Shown here: positions 33,601 to 43,360 of the stretch, piece by piece
Layout: every line of letters begins with the position of its first letter
Position numbering within the stretch: position 1 is the stretch's first letter
Assembly: GCA_963971535.1 (NCBI GenBank)
Contig: OZ020598.1
Location: 100,733,169-100,797,168 of the forward strand
Direction of reading: 5' to 3'
Length of the DNA stretch: 64,000 nucleotides
Source of the DNA: Notolepis coatsorum
Lineage: Eukaryota; Chordata; Actinopteri; Aulopiformes; Paralepididae
Position numbers and translations under genes: made by a program
Notes under the pieces: model-generated
Database searches by the model: none
Told to the model about the DNA's origin: nothing
The model's input: only the letters and a program-made list of their open reading frames with translations

Positions 33601-34218
33601 CTCCCAATTGAGGCGGCCCACGTCGGACCCAAAGGATGCCCGGTCGCGGTTCAGACCCGACTGGGATGGACGCTCCAAGGCCCCCTCTACGGACTTGACA
33701 GTCAACCCACGTCTACAAGCTGCCTACACACAGAGGCGAGCGACACCGGCCTCTCCCCCGTACAGCAGAGGCTATTGACATTAAGCGAGAGGCCCGTGAG
33801 AGAACCGTGGGTACCAGAGGGAGTTCGGAACTCCACCCCCCTCAGCTGCGCTTCAGACGTAGCTGACCTCGAACCCAGCACCCCAAGCGACTCCTTGACG
33901 GGGCGGCCGGGACCGGCCCCTCCTCACACGGGGTACAGAGCGAACAAGAGAAACAGACGGAGGAGGAGAAAGCACAGCCAAGCACAGATCAAAGCAGTCT
34001 CAGGCCCGCTTCCTCCTAAGCCCACCTTCATCCCGTCCAGTCGTCATGACCATAGACCAGTCACCACCCCGAGCTGCGTGGCCGGCCGGCCGCGTAAGCA
34101 AAGTGACCACTGGTGCCGACGGAAAGGTCAGAGTGGCAGAAGTGCTCGGCCAAGGGCGGATCTACAACCGACCCGTGGCGAGGCTGATAGAGTCGCCAAG
34201 GCTCCCCGACTCGCCTAA
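30685..34218 (+). CDS. BEL-2 Gag-protease polyprotein with integrase remnants
   Basis: 1177 codons without a stop. The start MADDEHSTNGSPKLDRPQ matches the BEL-1 Gag N-terminus. Residues 140-285 form an Ala/Arg/Glu-rich coiled coil with an expanded NAQRD..AN repeat. The Gag core (SYIGTPTFPDFTH) follows near 470-660. Zinc knuckles lie at 699 (CQYCEGGHRLYQC), 732 (CFRCARSHLAAEC) and 750 (CSRCGGTHLEVLH), and a fourth, CPDCYGRHWESRC, at 798 is absent from BEL-1. The protease DDGSE is at 861-865. After about residue 1035 the sequence jumps from the Gag-Pol linker to an integrase C-terminal piece (SDVADLEPSTP). The last 65 or so residues read integrase DNA in a shifted frame, whose native frame is at 34046-34237. 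It could make virus-like cores but no polymerase. Confidence 0.88.
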   Translation: MADDEHSTNGSPKLDRPQRRRQPPPYLEAYAVSPIPSFKGKLNAEKVESKIMSDPNNQVTPTTEALVGSNVTDQAHGGDQEGTDTTLPADNTEEIVPDQLREEDNPKETRTQETDLLGTQQENGSPTSTAGSRSPRTASSPSEADKMLAQALIATLAASTERDRLQAQQTCEREHFAGERERFQAQQRSEDNRIRLETRRLQTEENIERSRADVANAQLHAAHASANAQRDVANAQRDAAQASANAQRDIANAQREAARDAAHARREAERDRLQAELMDKLVAMATPPHSTRCSQRSSRHGSRTHSPTRRSDPGPRQQEDPVHVSEPPPQPVHTRPSNREESDHAERLNRRLQVLAEGEEEEEEECQADQQQRTLAQEAQYSPDQQQRTQNQEVQYSPEVSPEALRYKPPTQLTGEFDAPSAPRNSTWVPDLRYPPSTSPRRHARGDSPRSPLPQRSPMCQSSMASYIGTPTFPDFTHENRAQYTELRMCLETMMVDVADERHKYAILLQHLKVPRAHNIALAYATSTTPYTAALAALDQRYGRIWDYVIEEIRHIDRLPPATDNRSLDDLSIKVQSLVGMLGAQREKGMHELYANSNVERILEKLPPARQERFRRQRDHRDPNGPEPSLLDLADFLAREVSSLRLDTFVRSTPSSREGPRRVNDGRRSVTVMHQAESVPQHQNHNTPSTKEDQWKIECQYCEGGHRLYQCEDFKKLTTDDVSQWVKDHRRCFRCARSHLAAECRLKKKCSRCGGTHLEVLHDINRRQPGQQSGPVAVMYHAEAVAPEPKFHQTAPWCPDCYGRHWESRCDSHHIESTSPPETGVLHIDPQHSGTPRVLLKVVRVLLSHEDKVLDTYAVLDDGSEKTLLLASAAAQLGLRGVKDTMTIRTIRRDQKTIKGEKVSFEIAAVDKPEKQYSISNVFTSHDIGLSQYTYPIPQLMAKYGHLRQLPIPLIDGATPTLLIGSDHADLILPIEAAHVGPKGCPVAVQTRLGWTLQGPLYGLDSQPTSTSCLHTEASDTGLSPVQQRLLTLSERPVREPWVPEGVRNSTPLSCASDVADLEPSTPSDSLTGRPGPAPPHTGYRANKRNRRRRRKHSQAQIKAVSGPLPPKPTFIPSSRHDHRPVTTPSCVAGRPRKQSDHWCRRKGQSGRSARPRADLQPTRGEADRVAKAPRLA

Positions 34219-34336
34219 TGACGACCATGACCCCTGACTTTGTGAACTGCCCGACCCCTCACAGACATTGAGTAGGGGACAGTGCGGTTAATCTGTCTCT
34301 GCTTAGCTAATTAGGTGGGACTAATTAGGGGGCGGC
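34219..34336 (+). other. BEL-2 3' untranslated segment and polypurine tract
   Basis: Matches the BEL-1 3' end (TGCGGTTAATCTGTCTCTGC). AGGGGGCGGC just before the LTR is the likely polypurine tract. Confidence 0.7.
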
Positions 34337-35534
34337 TGTTACAAAGGGTCAGATTAAACCGAATATATATATTTATTGCCTGAGATCCCATGTATAATAT
34401 TTGTATATCGTTTGATATCCCTTGTGTATTCTTTGTACATATACACTGAATATCCCTTTAGTCTACAGGACAGACCATAATATTCATTCTCCTATTGGAA
34501 GCGATCCCCTAGGCGCCAGTGACTTACCCCTAGAGCTGACTTGAAAGCTACCGACACGAACATGTCCCAACTAGCCCCGGTTCCGCGTAGGTATACGGCT
34601 ACCGAAATACGAATGGTACTATTTGTTCACCATGCACATAAATAGGGCGCAAGAAATGTAGAACTCCTCTTAGTCCCTTGTCCCGTTCAGTCTCGTTCAG
34701 TTCCAGTTATCCAAGTGACGTCTCTCCCCACTACGCAACGTGGGCAGAGTAGGGCTCGCATCGCCCCAAGATAGAGTCTCGTGTTATCCTAATACGTTTG
34801 TTTAACGTATCGTTCGCTATTTATTAGTAAACCTTCATTACGAGTCAAAGACCACGTGAAGTGGGTAATTGTGCGTCTACATAGAGCATTTATTGCCGCG
34901 TACTAATAGGATAGTAACGTCAAGTTCAACCGTGCACTACCGCGCACCGGAGGATACCTACACCGGACCAGCAGAGCCACTTTCCGGCAAGGATTATTAT
35001 TCTTCATTGCTTTGACCAAGCTGCTGGAGCAGAGAACCGCCTACCCCACTGCTACTGTGGGATCTACACCTGCCCGTGAGACCATCACTCGAGCCCGTCT
35101 CTGTCGTACCAGAGGCTCCACGGCTTTCACCTACGCGGCGCGCACCCTGGGACCAGGCTGCCTTTCCCCGCTGCTCCAGGGAGTAAGATCGCCTCCGTGG
35201 ACCATTGACTTTCATAGAGCATTGCCTCCCCCTGCTGGCTTACAACCGGTAGTACACCCCCCCTCCCCAGAATACCAGATCTAATTCCTAACATTCCATA
35301 TTGATTTACTTACGTACATTCTTTGCCTTATAAGCGCACCAAAGTAATGTAATATTATATTCTTAATGTAATAAATATTCTAAACAAGTATTTGTGTGGA
35401 AACCGTTTCATTGTGGAAGTGTTGTCATCTAATATACTTGTGTACAGTAAGGCCAGTAATGTACATACACAGTAGTAGTTTAATGATACTAATACTTGAT
35501 TAATACAGTCAGGGAATTGTACCCCTCAGTTACA
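34337..35534 (+). repeat. BEL-2 3' LTR
   Basis: 1198 bp. It differs from the 5' LTR at about five bases (for example near 34485, 34594, 34632, 35248 and 35471). Confidence 0.93.
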
Positions 35535-35835
35535 ACTATGGTTCATCACTATGGTTACTATGGTTACTATGGTTCATCACTATGGTTCATCACTATGGTT
35601 CATCACTATGGTGCATCACTATGGTTACTATGGTTCATCATCATCAGTATAGTTCATCATCATCACTATGGTTAATCACTATGATTCATCATCACTATGG
35701 TTCATCACTATGGTTACTATGGTTCATCACTATGGTTCATCACTATGGTTCATCACTATGGGTCATCATCATCACTATGGTTCATCACTATGGTGCATCA
35801 CTATGTCCTATCACTATGGTGCATCACTATGGTTG
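35535..35835 (+). repeat. GGTTCATCACTAT minisatellite, right block
   Basis: Continuation of the array split by LTR-3 and BEL-2. It starts with the ACTAT duplication, then 13-bp and 9-bp units, with more ATCATC and GGTGC variants toward the right edge. Confidence 0.93.
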
Positions 35836-36660
35836 GGTATCGTTTGATATTTTTCAATCTCTGTGCCAAAATCTCTGTGCATCTATCTCCCTTGCATGTT
35901 GTACAGTGATTCTACACATTGCCCAAGTGTGTTGCAGGCTTAGCTTGCTAAGTAGCATTAGCCTAGCTCCCTGAGCCTTCTTCTTTGTATCAGAGTGGCC
36001 TATTGTGACCTACTGTGTGCTTTGTTTGCTTTTGTTTCTGCGCAGTACAAGGGTTTGCGTATTTGTGACACAGATACTAACACTGAATATTAACTCCTGC
36101 TGTTCAGACAGTAAGTGTGTCAAATATAGTGGTAGGTCAAGGTCTGCCAGAGGGCCCCCCCACCTGGTCAGAGAGCTTCACAAACTTTGATGCACTGATT
36201 GATTGTAATAAAATGTATCGTTACTTATTTTCACCCATTGTGTCTGTCCACTCTGTCTGGGAACCTACTAATCCATTATGTTACATGCAGGTTTTAGCCT
36301 TTTAGTCTTTCTGTTTCATCTGCTTTTTCTGAAGCACTGCAATGGCCAGGGGGTTAGATTCATATTTATCCAAAATACGATCTGGGGCGCTTCCTTTCAA
36401 AAGCGTGTTGTGATCTTACCTATACTGCACACTCCGACATGATGCTGTTCTGCTTATTGGATTTTTCTGAAGTGTACTGTATGTGAGACTGCTGGCTGGG
36501 CAGTTGATGAGAGAAAAGTGCTCTGCAAATTTCCCGATCATAAAAGGGAGATTTATTATCATTATGCATAAGGTGCGGCACCGAAATGTGGTACCTAATT
36601 GAATGTAGTGATTGGGTCCAAGTAGTTGGCACCAGTACTCTGTTCTCTTTAACACACTCT
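35836..36660. other. unclassified interspersed repeat, paralogous to 48535-48880
   Basis: 36185-36480 and 48540-48870 share TGATGCACTGATTGATTGTA, TGTGTCTGTCCACT.TGTCTG, GGGAACCTACTAA and TTTCTGAAGCACTG in order, at moderate divergence. No coding was recognised. This is probably an old fish transposon or SINE-like unit. Confidence 0.5.
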
Positions 36661-37120
36661 ATTTATCACGACCTGTCAGAACCTTTAGCACCATGTTCCG
36701 ATTCTCCAGTATGCCATACCTTTAGATTAGAAATGTTTATTCTGTATTAATTAGATATATTTATTATTAATTTGAATATTGATACATTTAAATTCGATAT
36801 CTTTATTATCCATTTCATTATACTTTAATTTAAGATGTTTATTAACTTTAGATTAGATTAGATTAAATTCAAATGTATTATCATTATACAGTAAGTACAG
36901 TTTAACGAAGATAAGTTTGGCATCTAATCAGAGTACAAATGTAACAGTAAAGTGCAATAGTAACATACAATGCACAGGTGATTAAACTGGGTATAACATA
37001 TATAAATACTACTGAGTAATAGTGCTCATCAGATGCATGTACAGAGCTGTACAGTAGTATTAATATGTACAGTGCTACAGGTATAAAGACCCTATAGTAC
37101 TAGTAGTAAGTCATACGGTA
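36661..37120. other. AT-rich DNA and a fish interspersed-repeat tail
   Basis: 36848-37060 (AGATTAGATTAGATTAAATT, then GTACAAATGTAACAGTAAAG) resembles a very common fish repeat that starts GATTCAACTTTATTGTCATT. No gene. Confidence 0.4.
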
Positions 37121-37124
37121 GAAC

Positions 37125-37973
37125 ATGGCATCTCAGCCCGACCGATCACCAGCGGTGCCCCCTCAGCCCGACCGATCACCAGCGGTGCCCCCTCAGCCCG
37201 ACCGTCCACCAGCGGTGCCCCCTCAGCCCGACCGTCCACCAGCGGTGCCCCCTCAGCCCGACCGTCCACCAGCGGTGCCCCCTCAGCCCGACCGTCCACC
37301 AGCGGAGCCCCCTCAGCCCGACCGTCCACCAGCGGTGCCCCCTCAGCCCGACCGTCCACCAGCGGTGCCCCCTCAGCCCAACCGTCCACCAGCGGTGCCC
37401 GTGGCAACATGGTCCAGACAATGCTGGACAGCCTGGAGAGGTTCGCCAACAGCCTGGAGAGGTTCGTCCAAAAGCCAGGAGAGGTTCGCCAACAGCCTGG
37501 AGTGGTTCGTCCAACAGCCTGGAGAGGTTCACCAACAGCCTGGAGAGGTTCGCCAACAGCCTGGAGAGGTTCGCCAACAGCCTGGAGAGGTTCACCAACA
37601 GCCTGGAGAGGTTCGTCCAACAGCCTGGAGAGGTTCGTCCAACAGCCTGGAGAGGTTCGTCCAACAGCCTGGAGAGGTTCACCAACAGCCTGGAGAGGTT
37701 CGTCCAACAGCCTGGAGAGGTTCGTCCAACAGCCTGGAGAGGTTCGTCCAACAGCCAGGAGAGGTTCGTCCAACAGCCTGGAGAGGTTCGTCCAACAGCC
37801 TGGAGAGGTTCGCCAACAGCCAGAGGACCGCAGTGATGATGGAAGCACTTGCGGCTACCTTGGCGCAAATAAAATGTACAATTCCCTGGCACCCTTGTTT
37901 GAGTATTACTGAAGTGATGTGTTTAGTTCTTGAGATAAATTGTAAACTATATTTAATAATAGTAACACAATAA
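37125..37973 (+). repeat. two adjoining minisatellites (30-bp and 21/22-bp) inside one ORF
   Basis: 37130-37395 has nine copies of a 30-bp unit (CCTCAGCCCGACCGTCCACC) encoding PQPDRPPAVP. 37420-37825 has about 18 copies of a 21- or 22-bp unit (AACAGCCTGGAGAGGTTCG). A 282-codon frame from an ATG at 37125 runs through both and ends at 37973. The second unit is read in rotating frames as its length alternates, so constraint on protein is unlikely. AATAAAGG at 37969 is a possible polyadenylation signal. Most likely repeat DNA, though a transcribed proline-rich ORF is not excluded. Confidence 0.75.
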
Positions 37974-39070
37974 AGGTACTGTTTGCTGATGGCAGCAGGA
38001 AGTTCCTTCATTGCTAGCTTTGAATTAGCATCCCATGGTATGTAGGCTGCAGTCAAAGCCTGTGAATTCCCTGTGCTGATAGAATGTAATTTGAGATATT
38101 CCACGTTAGCAGAGCAGTGACTCACATTATAGTGCTGATCTATTGCATTATACTTGAATTACTTGTATTAGCCATTTAATTATTCTTTAATTAGATATTT
38201 CAATTATTAATTAAAGTATTCTTTAATTAGATATCTGTGTTATCTATTTCTGTCTTCACTATGGTTGTATGAAAAAACGATGTTTATGATTCCATATTCT
38301 TTACATTCTTGGCAGTGTGTCACCATAGCAATATATTTAATTATCATTGTCAATCAAGCAGAATTGATTGAAACCGCACCACTGGCTGCTGCTTGCTCTT
38401 TTTATCTTTCTCTTTTTGTCTTTTGTCTATGTTCATTTACTGTCCTATGGTTGTTCTTGACTTTATGTTTGTTGTGGTTTTATGTCAGGTGTTGCTTGAA
38501 AGAGAGCTCTTTGAGCTCAAGCTTATTACCTGGTGAAATAAAGGTTAAACAAATATTCAAACAATGTCATTGTATGTGATTGTTTGTAATCATCACATTA
38601 ATCATACTTATATTTGATGAATGAATGAACAAATTCATGTGCAGCTTAGATATAAATATACAAAACACCAGACATATATATATATATATATATATATATT
38701 AACAACATATAACATCAAACACAGAGTGTATCATCGTGAGAATTCATTATTCAACAATAATATAAGCCCTACCATCAGTCAGGTGTCCCCCTGCTCCACA
38801 CCCCCCCCCCCTCTATGGGCTGCTCCTAGGGCTGTAATTGTAAACTCTATTTTGCACTGACAACATATCATGAGCCACTGCACTTTATTATCTTGCCTTG
38901 TTGTATCACAGTTTTGTCCTGTTTTGCACTCATTTTTATCTGTGAAAAAAGTGTATGCACTGTACTGTAAATGCTGTATCAAGTTCCTATGTGTTTTTTT
39001 GTAAACATAATATATAGTAAATGGCTACTTTTTGTATCCAAAGAGCTTTACAATTGGTTCCTCACATTTT
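37974..39070. other. non-coding, with a LINE tail and small (AT)n
   Basis: 38495-38560 on the minus strand reads AACCTTTATTTCACCAGGTA, a frequent fish LINE/SINE end. A (TA)n tract of about 26 bp lies at 38673-38699, and a C run is near 38802. No gene. Confidence 0.4.
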
Positions 39071-39074
39071 ACAC

Positions 39075-39148
39075 TGACGGCGGAGGCACATCGACACGCT
39101 GCCCGGGAGGAGCGGGAACCGAACCGAGCCACTGTCGCCCCTAATATA
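39075..39148 (-). mobile_element. fragment of the tRNA-derived SINE seen at 63350
   Basis: The minus strand reads GGGGCGACAGTGGCTCGGTT, then CTCCTCCCGGGCAG and GTCGATGTG. This is the same 5' region as 63350-63440 with an internal deletion. Confidence 0.55.
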
Positions 39149-39508
39149 GCGATTAACCCTCTTTTTTACATAATATGAAACTACAGGTTCATACCTTCAA
39201 AATAAGACATCAATTGTAAAATTCGAGCCAATTTTTCAATGTCCTATGAAACATTCTGGTATAATCATTACCAATTAGCAGCAGGATGGTCTGAAAGAAA
39301 TCAGTGAATTCAGCAAAATTATATGAGAACTACACTCCTTCCCAGAATGCAATGTGAGGTCAATGTCACTAGACCAATTCACACTTGGAACAAAGGCCCT
39401 TTGTTATTCCAATGACTGGGCCCAGGCAGGCCTAAATTGACACACACTTTGATTTGATGCCATGTACACACACTAGATAGATCGAGTTTACCTGAAAACA
39501 TTCGATAT

Positions 39509-39660
39509 AATTAGGGATGTCCGATATTATCGGCCTACCAATATTGGCATTAAAATGTGATATCGGAAACTATCGGTATCGGTTTTCAATCTTTTTTTTT
39601 TTTTTTACATTTATTTAACCTTTATTTACCCAGACAAGCAAGTAAGAGAGAGACATTTAT
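39509..39660 (+). mobile_element. hAT-type left end fused to another repeat tail
   Basis: TTAGGGATGTCCGATATTAT and CGGTATCGG is the left terminus of a frequent fish non-autonomous hAT. It is followed after a T run by ACATTTATTTAACCTTTATT, a LINE/SINE tail. No right terminus was found. Confidence 0.45.
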
Positions 39661-39804
39661 AATAATTATAATTATAATTATTTTTATTAAATTGAATAAT
39701 TTTCTTAGATTAAAGAAAAACACAGACACTGTAGTTTACACTGTAAAGATATGACTGTCTGAGAGGTTAATCCCTTTTATTGTATTTTCTGTGATCTGAT
39801 ACTC

Positions 39805-39940
<136 letters not shown>

Positions 39941-39941
39941 G

Positions 39942-40623
39942 CAGGGGTAGGCAACCCTAGGCACGCGTGCCTGCAAAGGCACGCAGGGGCATTTTCATTG
40001 GCACAGGAGGCAGCATTAAAATATATATATATATATATACTTTTTTTTTTTTTTTTTTTTTTTGCTTTGAAATATTATAGTGAAATATTTTGCACTGTTG
40101 TCGCATTTATCTTGTTGAAATCCTCCCACAGGTTCTTTTTTGTAAGTCGAGTATATCAAGGAGGCTTTTCTCTGTAGCTCAGATGTTTTGTTTGAAGGCT
40201 TGCCAAACAAAGAGACAATCAAATCAAGGATAAAAGATATCCCCATGTCAGCTTGAAGTGTCGAGCGACGCATCAACGAAATGTCAGAAAATATCAGAGA
40301 ACAGCAAACAGCTGGATTAAAAGATGCTCCGGTGTGCAGTTTAAAGTGACCAACTACAGCCTCCAGATAACGGAGCTCAGTAAAGCAAAACTGTTTGTCT
40401 GCATTGCACCCCCGCCCCAACTCAGATTTAGGGTTGATACAACCATCATAATAATATTGTTAATAATAACAATAACAATAATGATGTAATAATGTAAAAA
40501 TTATCATTAAAAATACCTGATTATGAGAAAAAAAAATTACGATGCATGGAATATTGTTGAGGCACACTAGTTACAACTATATTTCAAACAGGCACTCCAT
40601 GTCAAAAAGGTTGCTGACCCCTG
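39942..40623. mobile_element. non-autonomous hAT (Charlie-like) element
   Basis: The left end CAGGGGTAGGCAACC and the right end (complement) CAGGGGTCAGCAACC match at 13 of 15 bases, the typical Charlie-type terminus, followed by GGCACGCGTGCC. The 682-bp interior has no transposase. The 8-bp flanks do not match (ACACAGGG and CACTAGAG), perhaps because the CA array on the left was rearranged. Confidence 0.7.
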
Positions 40624-40626
40624 CAC

Positions 40627-40919
40627 TAGAGGCTGACATGTGAGTGGATTTTGACTCCCGCTCTTTCCCACTCCCACAGAAATAATCCCATCCCATCCCA
40701 ATCCCGAGTGAGAGTTTCAAAAAAATCCCACTCCCTCCCACTACCACAGAGACTGATCCCACTCCCTCCCACTCCCGCCCGAATCCCATTGATTTTGTTG
40801 TCATAGTTCCCACTCCCTTCTGCTCCCGTTGACGTTTACTCCCGGTCCTGCCCAATCACGTGATTCAAATTGAATTTGACTCCCATCCCGTGGGAATCCC
40901 GAAAAAATGTCATCCTCTA
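40627..40919. mobile_element. short hAT-like MITE with TAGAGG..GACAT termini
   Basis: The left end TAGAGGCTGACATG and the right end (complement) TAGAGGATGACATT form an inverted pair. Both are followed by GACTCCC/CCCATCCC-rich sequence. 293 bp, no coding. It starts three bases after the previous element ends. No clear 8-bp duplication. Confidence 0.5.
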
Positions 40920-40959
<40 letters not shown>

Positions 40960-41321
40960 GCGTCATCTTTCCTTCACAAAGCGCATCGATGCGTAAGCTG
41001 TCAATTGGAAAGCAGTCCGTGTTTAGACAGCAGGGCGGGTAGTTCACGTAGCCTGCTTGAATGAACTGCGAGAGATGATTCATAACTTGTATACACACAC
41101 GCACTCTGCCATTAAGCACATTATTCTGCGAAGCAGCCCAGCGCACACACATGCACACACACACATCCCATTATTCTGCTTAGCTTAGTTGGAATACTCA
41201 GTTAGCCGATAACATTACAGTAGTTAATGTTTTAGCGCGACGTGGGTATATACAGGACTGGCGAGGATGCAAAGCATGTTAGACTATTGGAACCGCTGCT
41301 CGCAGAGTTTTCGTTGCACAT
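40920..41321. other. non-coding; CA tract
   Basis: A (CA)15 tract at 40921-40951 and a few shorter CA tracts. The motif AAGCAGCCCAGCGCACACAC (41132) recurs at 42568. No gene. Confidence 0.4.
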
Positions 41322-42513
41322 AGAAGCAGCTCGAGATATTCAGCAGCTATTCAATAACAATGCACTCCTTATTGCACAACGACCTATCAGATATCCCAAA
41401 TGGGAAAAGCAAGGCATACATACATTGGGAGATATCTTCAACGAACGGGGTTTCTGTAGCTATCATGAAATTTATAACACATTTAACCTCGCCAACTCCA
41501 CTTATTATTTCTATATACAGTTATTAGCAACTTTGAAGGCTCATGGAGTCCCATTAAAGATACCACTTGAGCACCACATATATCACAAATTCTTCTATGA
41601 AAGGGAGACATCGAGAGGCTTCGTATCAGACTTTTATCATCACTTACTTACTTCTTCGTATGGAGTCCTCCCCCTAGACTCAGTCTGGAGGAGGGATATA
41701 CCAGACTTGGAAGTGTATTTTGATTGGCAAGAAGTCTGGGCAAACGTTCGACTAGCGTCACGCAACCCGGATCATCAACAGATTAATCTTAATTATATTC
41801 ATAGGACTTACCTGACTCCTATAAGATTGAACCGAATGGGGCTTAAACAAGACTCTCTATGCTCCTTGTGTTCAAGGGGCGATATCGGTACATTTATACA
41901 TATGTACTGGGAATGCCCCCCTGTTAAGATATTCTGGGAAGAAGTAACCACGCAATTATCAGAATTTTTATTTCTGAACATACCTGTACTGCCTTCTGTA
42001 TTGTTGTTGAATGATGTTTCTCAAATAGCAGCTACTAAACAGCTAAAGAGAAAAATTTTGTCCGGTCTTACGGCTGCTAAAAAGCTGATTCAACCGGATA
42101 AAATGTGCCTAAAGGTATGGGCTCTTACTTATCTCGATGTGATTTATCTAGAGATATCTACAGCAAGAATTTTAGGTGTCAATGAAGCCAGCATTGCAAT
42201 CTGGTTAGAAGTGGTGGAGAGAATAAAGGTTAGCATATGAATTGTAATCCTAGGTTAGAAGCAAAATAATGGATGGATTATCCAAGGGGGGTCCTGAGGG
42301 GGGGGAAGAAGAGCGAGTAAGAGCATATGTATGTATTGTATTGTATTGCAAGTATAATGTATATATCTCGTAAACTACATTTATATTGATTCAAATATTG
42401 GATCCTGTGATTTATTGTGGATATTTACTGTAATGCTTGTGTGTCTAGTTTTATGTTATGTCAAAAAAATTATAAAAAAAATTTGTTCACAAAAAAAAGA
42501 AGCAGCTCGAGAT
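41322..42513 (+). mobile_element. 5'-truncated L1/Tx1-type LINE (C-terminal third of ORF2)
   Basis: Flanked by a perfect 16-bp duplication, AGAAGCAGCTCGAGAT, at 41322-41337 and 42498-42513. The insert runs from 41338 to an A-rich end at about 42497. It encodes, without a break to a TGA at 42238, the ORF2 C-terminus: RPIRYPKWEKQGIHTLGDIF, LNYIHRTYLTPIRLNRMGL and the zinc-knuckle-like CSLCSRGDIGTFIHMYWECP. It is similar to but clearly diverged from the copy at 55357-59101. The long duplication and A tail show L1-style target-primed insertion. Confidence 0.92.
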
Positions 42514-43330
42514 TAGTTGTTACAGAGTGGTCCACGCTGCGTGTCTATTATGAAATGAAAATTGCGAAGCAGCCCAGCGCACACACATACACACAAAAGC
42601 AGAACAGAAAAGCCAATCTGTTGTTTAGAATTTGGATGGGGGGTAGGCTGATACCTCTCACCTCTGCGGGGTCTTAACACCTTTTCACAGCGCACACGCC
42701 GCTCTTGTGTGTGTGTGGATGCGTGCGTGTATGTGCGTTTCTTGACGTGATGTAGTTCTATGGCAAACGGAGATAATTACATTCATACCATCTAGCAAGA
42801 ATTAAACGTATTTACAAGTTGTATTACGTTTAGCAAGTAAGGATACATATATATAACATCTCAAAGCACTCGAAAATGTCATTTTTCTATTTTTACCGAT
42901 TTCTGAAAATAGGTACTTTCTGAGCATTTGGGAGAAATTCTAAATCCTTTTGTTCTCCACCCACGGGTGCAAACAGGACTTTCGACTCTCAAGGGTTAAA
43001 GTTACCTGAATCTGAATCTGAGCAACTGTGCCCCTAACACATCAACTAATTTAACAAATATAGCTAAATAAGCTGGATGACAGTTGATGGGCATTGGCCA
43101 CAGTGCTATTACAAAGGAAGTAGTGTTAGCTGTCACTCAACAGTGACAGTGCCGTTTCATGTTGTAGCTACATGGTTGCAGAAGGGATCAGCTGCAACAC
43201 AATACAAAATATGAGTAGCAGCTACTAACTTAGCATTAGCTGTGTCATACGTTTGTTGGCCTACTAAGCTGTTAGTGTTAGCTAGCAAGTCTAACCAGTC
43301 AACATTATTGGCAGCTTGGCCTACAATCTG
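42514..43330. other. non-coding
   Basis: Short TG/CG tracts and AT-rich DNA. 42880-42990 (AAATGTCATTTTTCTATTTT, then TTCTCCACCCACGGGTGCAA) looks like part of an old repeat. No gene. Confidence 0.4.
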
Positions 43331-43360
43331 AAGCTCTGAGTTTACTGAGTTTGCAGTAGT

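Larger units (their letters stand above)
29427..35534 (+). mobile_element. BEL-2: young BEL/Pao element with Gag-protease only
   Basis: 6108 bp with two 1198-bp LTRs (29427-30624, 34337-35534) and the 5-bp duplication ACTAT at 29422-29426 and 35535-35539. I counted about five differences between the LTRs. The single long ORF keeps Gag, zinc knuckles and protease. RT, RNase H and most of integrase are deleted, with only C-terminal integrase remnants left. It is the same family as BEL-1: shared Gag, shared LTR end CAGGGAATTGTACCCCTCAG, same primer tRNA. It is non-autonomous and probably mobilised by a full BEL relative. Confidence 0.93.

Noticed and set aside
39081..39150. GC-rich block considered as a host exon
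   Set aside because: On the minus strand it matches the head of the SINE at 63350.
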